NCBI GenBank assembly: GCA_947651335.1
Contig: CANSYV010000019.1
Span: 1-11,234, forward strand
Origin: an uncultured Lachnospiraceae bacterium
Lineage (GTDB): Bacteria > Bacillota > Clostridia > Lachnospirales > Lachnospiraceae
Direction of reading: 5' to 3'
DNA: 11,234 bases
The notes below the pieces were generated by a model that saw nothing but the letters and a program-made list of their open reading frames with translations, did not search any database and had not been told where the DNA came from. The position numbers and the translations under genes were made by a program. Shown one piece after another: positions 5,897 to 11,234 of this stretch; position 1 is the first letter of the stretch; each line of letters begins with the position of its first letter.

Positions 5897-7132
5897 ATGA
5901 AAATGAGAAAAGTAATGTCTGCCCTGTTAGTGGCAGCTATGACAACGGCTTTGATGACAGGCTGCGGTTCCGGAAGCGGTTCTTCTGATTCCGGTGCGGC
6001 TTCCGATTCCGGTTCCACTGCGGATACCGGGTCAGACAGCGCCGAAGACAGCGGCAGTGACGAAGGCGGCAAGTTTAAGATCGGCGGCATCGGCCCTGTG
6101 ACCGGTGGAGCGGCAGTTTACGGCGAAGCGGTGAAGAACGGCGCGGAACTGGCAGTGAAAGAGATCAATGAGGCAGGCGGAATCGACGGCGTAGAGATCG
6201 ACTTTAATTACCAGGACGATGAGCACGACCCGGAGAAAGCGGTGAATGCTTATAATACATTGAAAGACTGGGGAATGCAGGCACTTCTGGGCACTGTAAC
6301 CTCTGCCCCCTGTGTGGCAGTGAGCGAAGTGTCTCAGGCCGACAATATGTTTATGCTGACACCTTCCGGAACAGCAGTGGAATGTGTACAGTATGACAAT
6401 GCTTTCCGTGTATGTTTCTCAGACCCCATGCAGGGCCTGGAATCCGCGAAATATATCGGGGAAAACGGTCTGGCGAAGAAAGTTGCCGTTATCTATGACA
6501 GCTCCGATGTATATTCCACAGGTATTTATGAAGCATTTGCCAAAGAGGCGGAAAATCAGGACTTTGAGATTGTTGCCGCAGAGGCGTTTACAGCGGAAGC
6601 CAAGACAGACTTCTCCGTACAGCTTCAGAAGGCGAAAGACGGCGGCGCGGAATTGGTATTCCTGCCATTCTATTACACAGAGGCCTCTCTGGTGCTGAAA
6701 CAGGCTGCTGGAATGAACTTCACCCCCATATTCTTCGGCTGTGACGGCATGGATGGAATCCTGGCAGTGGAGGGATTCGATGTGGAACTGGCCAACAACC
6801 TGATGTTTATGAGTCCGTTTACACCTACTTCTGAGGACGAAGCCATCCAGAAGTTTGTAAAAGATTATGATGCGGCTTACGGCGGAACACCCAATCAGTT
6901 CGCGGCAGATGCATATGACGGAATCTATGCCATCAAAGCGGCAATCGAAGAAGGCGGTGTGACTTCGGATATGGCCCCGTCAGATGTATGTGACGCTATG
7001 AAAGCGGCTATGGTGGAGATTTCCATTGACGGTGTGACAGCAAAAGGCCTCACCTGGGAGGCAAGCGGAGAGCCCAGCAAAGAGCCCATGGTTGTGAAAA
7101 TCGAGAATGGGGATTACGCAGTTGTAGAGTAG
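5897..7132 (+). CDS. livK: Branched-chain amino acid ABC transporter, binding lipoprotein
   Basis: This 411-residue protein is the extracellular substrate-binding subunit of a LIV-type (HAAT family) importer for leucine, isoleucine, valine or related amino acids. Residues 1-22 are a lipoprotein signal ending in the lipobox LMTGC, with Cys23 as the lipidated residue. Residues 24-58 are a low-complexity Gly/Ser/Asp linker that tethers the domain to the membrane. The periplasmic-binding-protein fold starts at about 59 with 'KFKIGGIGPVTGGAAVYGEAVKNGAELAVKEINEAGGI', a typical LivJ/LivK opening. Later family features include 'DDEHDPEKAVNAYNTL', 'VAVIYDSSDVYSTG' and 'FAADAYDGIYAI'. The ATG follows AGGAGG at 5883-5888. 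It is first in the operon behind a strong promoter, with a long hairpin downstream, so it is likely the most abundant product. Exact ligand specificity cannot be told from sequence. Confidence 0.95.
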   Translation: MKMRKVMSALLVAAMTTALMTGCGSGSGSSDSGAASDSGSTADTGSDSAEDSGSDEGGKFKIGGIGPVTGGAAVYGEAVKNGAELAVKEINEAGGIDGVEIDFNYQDDEHDPEKAVNAYNTLKDWGMQALLGTVTSAPCVAVSEVSQADNMFMLTPSGTAVECVQYDNAFRVCFSDPMQGLESAKYIGENGLAKKVAVIYDSSDVYSTGIYEAFAKEAENQDFEIVAAEAFTAEAKTDFSVQLQKAKDGGAELVFLPFYYTEASLVLKQAAGMNFTPIFFGCDGMDGILAVEGFDVELANNLMFMSPFTPTSEDEAIQKFVKDYDAAYGGTPNQFAADAYDGIYAIKAAIEEGGVTSDMAPSDVCDAMKAAMVEISIDGVTAKGLTWEASGEPSKEPMVVKIENGDYAVVE

Positions 7133-7142
7133 AAAAGTACTC

Positions 7143-7189
7143 ATATAGATAGAGGGTTATCTTTGTGAAAGATAACCTTCTATTTGTAT
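7143..7189 (+). terminator. Long intercistronic hairpin, probable partial terminator
   Basis: Bases 7143-7164 pair with 7168-7189 over 22 positions around a 3-base GTG loop. The inner 10 pairs (ggttatcttt with aaagataacc) are perfect, and the outer part has three G-U pairs and no mismatch. The stem starts 10 bases after the livK stop. No clean T-run follows (ttctatttgtat forms the stem foot), so complete termination is unlikely. It more likely stabilises the 3' end of livK mRNA and lowers read-through into livH. Confidence 0.75.
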
Positions 7190-7266
7190 AGACGCGGCTA
7201 TTCAGCAGAGACTGTGAGAGTTCTGAACAGCTGCGTATAGAGAAGTATTTGCACCAGAGCATTTTT

Positions 7267-7292
7267 CAAATACACTCTACAAATACACTCTA
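7267..7292 (+). repeat. Perfect 13-base tandem duplication
   Basis: The 13-mer caaatacactcta occurs twice in direct succession (7267-7279 and 7280-7292), just upstream of the livH ribosome binding site at 7294-7302. It has the form of a slippage duplication. It shifts the distance between the intercistronic hairpin and livH but changes no coding sequence. Confidence 0.9.
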
Positions 7293-7311
7293 TGAGGAGG
7301 GGATTTTTATT

Positions 7312-8196
7312 ATGAGCTTTATATCTTATCTGGTCAACGGCATCAGCCTCGGCAGTGTATATGCCATCATTGCGCTGGGCTATACCATGGTATACGGGAT
7401 AGCCAAGATGTTGAACTTTGCCCACGGCGATGTAATTATGGTTGGTGCGTATGTGGTGATGACAGCCATAGCCAGCGGAGGACTTCCGCCGGCAGCGGCA
7501 GTGCTGCTGGCTGTTGTTTTTTGTACGATTCTTGGAGTAGTAATTGAGAGTGTGGCGTACAGGCCCCTTTTGAACGCGGCATCTTCACTGGCGGTGCTGA
7601 TTACAGCCATCGGCGTGAGTTACCTGCTTCAAAATGTGGCGCTGCTGGTCTTTGGCGCGAATACAAAGTCCTTTTCATCGGTAGTTCCGGTACCTGCCCT
7701 TGTTCTGGCAGGGGGCAGCCTGACCATCTCCGGGGAGACCATCGTCACCATTGTCTCCTGTATTGTGATCATGGCAGGGCTTACCCTGTTTATCAAAAAG
7801 ACAAAGGCCGGACAGGCCATGCTGGCTGTCTCGGAGGACAAAGGCGCGGCACAGCTGATGGGGATTAATGTGAACGGAACCATTGCGCTGACATTTGCCA
7901 TCGGTTCTGCCCTGGCCGCAGTGGCAGGGGTGCTGTTGTGTTCCGCGTATCCGTCACTGAATCCTTATACAGGAGCCATGCCTGGTATTAAGGCGTTTGT
8001 GGCCGCCGTATTCGGGGGAATCGGTTCCATCCCGGGGGCGTTAATCGGCGGGATTCTTCTGGGAGTCATTGAAATATTCGGGAAAGCGTATATTTCATCT
8101 CAAATGGCGGATGCCATTGTGTTTGGCGTTTTGATTATTGTACTGATAGTGAAACCTGCCGGCATTCTTGGCAAAAACATTCAGGAGAAAGTGTAG
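7312..8196 (+). CDS. livH: Branched-chain amino acid ABC transporter permease LivH
   Basis: This 294-residue integral membrane protein forms half of the transport channel with LivM. I chose the ATG at 7312 because GAGGAGGGG (7294-7302) is well spaced and the protein then starts 'MSFISYLVNGISLGSVYAIIALGYTMVYGI', the standard LivH opening. An upstream TTG-started extension lacks a site. The conserved 'LNFAHGDVIMVGAY' is at about 34-47. About eight hydrophobic segments are visible. The ATPase-contacting cytoplasmic loop lies at about 168-200 ('QAMLAVSEDKGAAQLMGINVNGTIALTFAIGSALA'), and 'AFVAAVFGGIGSIPGALIGG' comes towards the C-terminus. It lies between livK and livM, with only 10 bases before livM, so these genes are cotranscribed and probably translationally linked. 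Nothing looks damaged. Confidence 0.95.
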   Translation: MSFISYLVNGISLGSVYAIIALGYTMVYGIAKMLNFAHGDVIMVGAYVVMTAIASGGLPPAAAVLLAVVFCTILGVVIESVAYRPLLNAASSLAVLITAIGVSYLLQNVALLVFGANTKSFSSVVPVPALVLAGGSLTISGETIVTIVSCIVIMAGLTLFIKKTKAGQAMLAVSEDKGAAQLMGINVNGTIALTFAIGSALAAVAGVLLCSAYPSLNPYTGAMPGIKAFVAAVFGGIGSIPGALIGGILLGVIEIFGKAYISSQMADAIVFGVLIIVLIVKPAGILGKNIQEKV

Positions 8197-8206
8197 GGGG
8201 AAGACA

Positions 8207-9277
8207 ATGAAGAAAATGAGTAAAACAACGAGAAGCAATCTGATTACATATCTCATGGTAATCGTGATTTTCGCGGTTGTGCAGATTATGGTATCTACGG
8301 GTCATGTCTCCAGTCTTCTCCAGGGGCTTTTGGTGCCCCTGTGCGCCTATGTGATTCTGGCTGTTTCCCTGAACCTGACAGTGGGCATTTTAGGAGAGCT
8401 GAGCCTGGGCCACGCAGGGTTCATGTGCGTGGGTGCCTTTACCAGCGCCTTTTTCTCCAAATGCGCGGTGGAGGCCATTCCCGCGGCTGGGGTGCGCTAT
8501 TTCCTGGCCCTGTTAATCGGCGCCGCGGCAGCGGGCATCTGCGGGATCTTAATCGGTATTCCGGTTCTGCGGCTGAAAGGAGATTACCTTGCCATTGTGA
8601 CCCTGGCTTTTGGGGAGATCATTAAAAATATTGTGAATATTTTGTTTATCGGAAGAGACGATAAGGGTTTTCATTTTTCCACAAAGGACTCCATGTCTCT
8701 GGGGCTGGAAGAAGGGGGCAAAGTCATAGTCAACGGCCCTCAGGGCATTACAGGGACGCCCAAGGACTCCACATTTGTGGTGGGGGTAATTCTGATTCTT
8801 GTCACACTGTTTGTTGTTTTGAATCTGATGCATTCCAGAAGCGGACGTGCCATTATGGCCATCCGAGATAACCGCATCGCGGCGGAGTCAGTGGGGATCA
8901 ATATTACTAAATACAAACTGATGGCGTTTTCCATCTCAGCGGCCCTGGCAGGGGTGGCGGGGGTAATCTATGCCCACAACCTGGCCACGCTCACGGCCCA
9001 GCCCAAGAACTTCGGCTACAATATGTCCATTATGATACTGGTCTTTGTGGTGCTGGGAGGAATCGGGAACATGAGAGGGTCCATCATTGCGGCCATTATA
9101 CTGACCCTTCTCCCGGAGCTTCTGCGGGGCTTAAGCGATTACCGTATGTTGATCTACGCGGTGGTGCTCATTGTGATGATGCTGTTTAACTGGAGTCCCA
9201 AGGCCATTGAGTGGAGAGAAAAATATTCTGCCAGATTCAGGCGCAAAAATGGAAAAAGTGCAAAGGAGGCTGCATAG
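8207..9277 (+). CDS. livM: Branched-chain amino acid ABC transporter permease LivM
   Basis: This is the second channel subunit, 356 residues. I chose the ATG at 8207 because the G-rich AGGGGGAA site (8195-8202) is close upstream; an ATG at 8216 is a possible alternative. Family motifs are in order: 'LNLTVGILGELSLGHAGFMCVGAF' at about 55-78, 'LRLKGDYLAIVTLAFGEIIKNI' at about 121-142, and the ATPase-contacting loop 'AIMAIRDNRIAAESVGINITKYKLMAFSISAALAG' at about 215-249. Then comes 'LGGIGNMRGSIIAAIIL' near residue 285. Several hydrophobic segments span the protein, and the C-terminal tail is short, basic and cytoplasmic (RFRRKNGKSAKEAA). The stretch at about 150-187 between membrane segments is an outer loop typical of LivM. 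The gene lies 10 bases after livH and 2 bases before the livG start codon, in keeping with a tightly packed operon. Confidence 0.95.
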   Translation: MKKMSKTTRSNLITYLMVIVIFAVVQIMVSTGHVSSLLQGLLVPLCAYVILAVSLNLTVGILGELSLGHAGFMCVGAFTSAFFSKCAVEAIPAAGVRYFLALLIGAAAAGICGILIGIPVLRLKGDYLAIVTLAFGEIIKNIVNILFIGRDDKGFHFSTKDSMSLGLEEGGKVIVNGPQGITGTPKDSTFVVGVILILVTLFVVLNLMHSRSGRAIMAIRDNRIAAESVGINITKYKLMAFSISAALAGVAGVIYAHNLATLTAQPKNFGYNMSIMILVFVVLGGIGNMRGSIIAAIILTLLPELLRGLSDYRMLIYAVVLIVMMLFNWSPKAIEWREKYSARFRRKNGKSAKEAA

Positions 9278-9279
9278 AT

Positions 9280-10038
9280 ATGGCATTGTTAGAAGTAAAT
9301 AATCTGGGAATCTCCTTTGGCGGCCTGCGCGCGGTAAATGAGTTTCATCTGAAAATTGAGAAGGGATGCCTGTATGGGCTCATCGGCCCCAACGGCGCGG
9401 GAAAGACCACGGTTTTTAATCTTCTGACAGGAGTGTACAAACCCAATGAGGGGGTGATACTCCTGGACGGGGAGAATATTGTGGGAAAGAAAACCATTGA
9501 TATCAATAAGGCAGGAATCGCCCGTACCTTCCAGAATATCCGTCTGTTTAAAGACTTGTCAGTGCTGGATAATGTGAAGGCAGGACTTCACAACCATTAC
9601 AAATATTCTACACTGGAGGGGATTTTCAGGCTTCCCAAATATTTTAAGGTGGAAAAAGCCATGGATGAGCGGGCCATGGAACTGCTGTCTGTGTTTGACC
9701 TGGACAAAGAGGCAGATACCCTTGCTGCAAATCTTCCCTATGGAAAGCAGAGAAAACTGGAGATCACCAGGGCTTTGGCCACAGAGCCCAAGCTGATGCT
9801 TCTGGATGAGCCGGCTGCGGGAATGAACCCCAATGAGACCAGGGAGCTGATGGAGACTATCCGCTTCGTGAGAGATGAGTTCCATATGACGATTCTTCTG
9901 ATTGAACACGATATGAAGCTGGTATCCGGAATCTGTGAAGAGCTGACAGTCCTGAACTTTGGAGAGGTGCTTGCCCAAGGGGACACCAGCGATGTGCTCA
10001 ATAACCCGGAAGTCATTAAAGCATATTTAGGCGAATAG
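9280..10038 (+). CDS. livG: Branched-chain amino acid ABC transporter ATP-binding protein LivG
   Basis: This is a cytoplasmic ATPase subunit of 252 residues that powers the importer together with LivF. Walker A is GPNGAGKT at 36-43. The Q-loop glutamine is Q85 in 'ARTFQNIRLF'. The signature motif is the LivG variant 'LPYGKQRKLEITRAL' at 152-166. Walker B 'LMLLDEP' is at 172-178 and the switch histidine is H210 in 'LIEHDM'. The insert at about 100-135 ('HYKYSTLEGIFRLPKYFKVEKAMDERA') is typical of LivG and makes it longer than LivF. The ATG at 9280 begins 2 bases after the livM stop. Its ribosome binding site AAAGGAGG (9262-9269) lies within the end of livM, so translation is probably coupled. 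All catalytic positions are present. Confidence 0.96.
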   Translation: MALLEVNNLGISFGGLRAVNEFHLKIEKGCLYGLIGPNGAGKTTVFNLLTGVYKPNEGVILLDGENIVGKKTIDINKAGIARTFQNIRLFKDLSVLDNVKAGLHNHYKYSTLEGIFRLPKYFKVEKAMDERAMELLSVFDLDKEADTLAANLPYGKQRKLEITRALATEPKLMLLDEPAAGMNPNETRELMETIRFVRDEFHMTILLIEHDMKLVSGICEELTVLNFGEVLAQGDTSDVLNNPEVIKAYLGE

Positions 10039-10051
10039 GGGGATGGCGAAA

Positions 10052-10762
10052 ATGGCAATGCTTGAGATAAAAGACATTGAAGTATACTATGGAATGATTC
10101 AGGCGATCAAGGGGATTTCTTTCGAAGTCAATGAGGGAGAGGTGATTGCCCTCATTGGCGCCAATGGTGCGGGAAAGACCACAATTCTGCACACCATCAC
10201 CGGCCTGCTGTCTCCCAAGAAGGGCTCCGTCATCTTTGAGGGAAAGGACATTACGAAAGTCCCGGCCCACAAGATTGTATCCCTGGGGATGGCCCATGTT
10301 CCGGAAGGACGGAGGGTGTTCGCGGAGCTGTCCGTATATGAGAATCTGAAAATGGGCGCCTATACAAGAAAAGATAAAGAAGAGACGGCGAAGACACTGG
10401 AAATGGTCTACGGACGTTTCCCACGGCTGCAGGAGCGCAAAAACCAGCTGGCCGGAACATTAAGCGGCGGCGAACAGCAGATGCTGGCCATGGGAAGGGC
10501 GCTCATGTCCCATCCGAAGATTATTGTGATGGACGAGCCGTCCATGGGTCTTTCTCCCATTCTGGTGAATGAGATTTTCGATATTATCCAGGAAGTGAGC
10601 GCAGGGGGAACTACCGTGCTTCTGGTGGAGCAGAATGCGAAGAAAGCACTTTCTATCGCAGACCGGGCCTATGTTCTGGAAACAGGGAAAATCGTTCTGG
10701 AGGGAGACGCTGAGGAGCTGATGAACGATGATTCTGTAAAGAAAGCGTATCTTGGAGAATAG
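10052..10762 (+). CDS. livF: Branched-chain amino acid ABC transporter ATP-binding protein LivF
   Basis: This is the second ATPase of the importer, 236 residues from the ATG at 10052. An ATG at 10043 is in frame but directly touches the G-run (10038-10042) that serves as ribosome binding site, so 10052, nine bases away, is the better start. Walker A is 'GANGAGKTT' at 36-44. The region at about 78-93 reads 'LGMAHVPEGRRVFAEL', typical of LivF. The signature is a full 'LSGGEQQ' at 137-143, and Walker B is 'IIVMDEP' at 157-163. The usual switch histidine is glutamine (Q194 in 'LLVEQNAKKAL'), which is normal for LivF and not a defect. It ends the set of five liv genes. The next gene begins 13 bases later with its own strong site, so the transcript may continue. 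Confidence 0.96.
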   Translation: MAMLEIKDIEVYYGMIQAIKGISFEVNEGEVIALIGANGAGKTTILHTITGLLSPKKGSVIFEGKDITKVPAHKIVSLGMAHVPEGRRVFAELSVYENLKMGAYTRKDKEETAKTLEMVYGRFPRLQERKNQLAGTLSGGEQQMLAMGRALMSHPKIIVMDEPSMGLSPILVNEIFDIIQEVSAGGTTVLLVEQNAKKALSIADRAYVLETGKIVLEGDAEELMNDDSVKKAYLGE

Positions 10763-10775
10763 GAGGAACAGGTAT

Positions 10776-11234
10776 ATGGATAACGTTGTCATTACCATTG
10801 CGAGGCAGTACGGAAGCGGCGGGAAAACCGTTGGGGAAATGCTGGCAAAAGAGATGGGCATTCCCTTTTACAACGACGACCTTCTGAAAATGGCATCAGA
10901 GGAAAGCGGAATCAGTGAACAGCTGTTCAGACAGCTGGACGAGAAGCTGAAAAACAGCCTGTTCAAGCGCATGTCTGTGGATATTTATACTGGTGAGCTG
11001 ATTCCCCCGGAGAGCAGTGAATTTGTGTCGGAAAAGAATCTGTTCAATTACCAGGCGGAAATCATCAAACGCCTTGCCAAGACCCAGAGCTGCGTGATTA
11101 TCGGGCGGGCGGCTGATTTTATTCTGAAAGATTATCCCAATGTGGTTAGCGTATTTGTACACGGTTCCAAGGAGTTTAACCTGGCGCGGGCCATGGAATA
11201 CAACAGCATGACAGAAGAGGAGATGAAAAAGTTC
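10776..11234 (+). CDS. Cytidylate-kinase-like protein, 5' part
   Basis: The ATG at 10776 follows AGGAGG (10761-10766), a site that begins inside the livF stop codon. The frame stays open for 153 codons to the window end, so the C-terminal part is missing. The start 'MDNVVITIARQYGSGGKTVGEMLAKEMGIPFYNDDLLKMASEESGI' matches the cytidylate kinase-like family (Cytidylate_kin2/AAK6-like), with a P-loop variant 'GSGGKT' at about 14-19. 'CVIIGRAADFIL' and 'VVSVFVHGSKEFNLARAMEY' further on are also typical of this nucleoside-monophosphate-kinase fold. These proteins occur widely in Clostridia, and the true substrate of most is unproven, so I would not call it cmk. The 13-base gap suggests cotranscription with the liv genes, but a functional link to amino acid uptake is not evident. 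Confidence 0.85.
   Translation, partial: MDNVVITIARQYGSGGKTVGEMLAKEMGIPFYNDDLLKMASEESGISEQLFRQLDEKLKNSLFKRMSVDIYTGELIPPESSEFVSEKNLFNYQAEIIKRLAKTQSCVIIGRAADFILKDYPNVVSVFVHGSKEFNLARAMEYNSMTEEEMKKF

Noticed and set aside
7249..7276. Possible second promoter before livH (TTGCAC, 16 bases, TACACT)
   Set aside because: Only about half of the -35 and four of six -10 positions match, and the region is A/T-rich enough for chance matches.
1..11234. CRISPR array, IS element, prophage or toxin-antitoxin system
   Set aside because: No regularly spaced repeats, transposase, integrase, phage genes or short paired toxin/antitoxin genes were seen.

Overview
The window looks like a piece of a Clostridia chromosome, most likely Lachnospiraceae. 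This is inferred from strong AGGAGG-type ribosome binding sites, an AddA-type (not RecB) nuclease remnant, an ECF sigma factor paired with a DUF4179-type membrane protein, and a lipoprotein-based branched-chain amino acid importer. All genes I can support are on the + strand.

Layout. (1) Bases 1 to about 2380 form an accessory-looking block: the 3' part of a GC-rich gene with Sel1/TPR-like helical repeats, a 362-residue membrane-anchored protein with a weak Sel1-like stretch, and a secreted leucine-rich-repeat (BspA-like) protein that ends abruptly. (2) At about 2371-2397 the LRR reading frame runs directly into the C-terminal nuclease part of AddA in another frame. Neither gene is whole, so this is a recombination, insertion or assembly junction. 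(3) Bases 2919-3548 hold mntP (manganese exporter, GTG start) and a clear intrinsic terminator. (4) Bases 3548-5768 hold a candidate ECF-type promoter, an ECF sigma factor, and an overlapping gene for a one-pass membrane protein with a large outer domain, the probable anti-sigma partner. (5) Bases 5821-10762 hold a consensus housekeeping promoter and a complete five-gene LIV operon: livK (binding lipoprotein), livH and livM (permeases), livG and livF (ATPases). A long intercistronic hairpin separates livK from livH. (6) A cytidylate-kinase-like gene follows livF by 13 bases and runs off the window.

How the genes work together. The LIV genes make one ABC importer. The binding protein is probably made in excess because the hairpin after its gene should reduce read-through into the permease and ATPase genes. 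The sigma/anti-sigma pair is a self-contained envelope-signal switch that may activate its own promoter. MntP exports Mn2+ independently.

I found no CRISPR array, rRNA, tRNA, integrase or IS transposase. No stretch longer than 300 bases lacks a gene. The most unusual point is the LRR/addA junction. The rest is mostly recognisable housekeeping and transport biology, and I do not see a convincing new multi-gene system.
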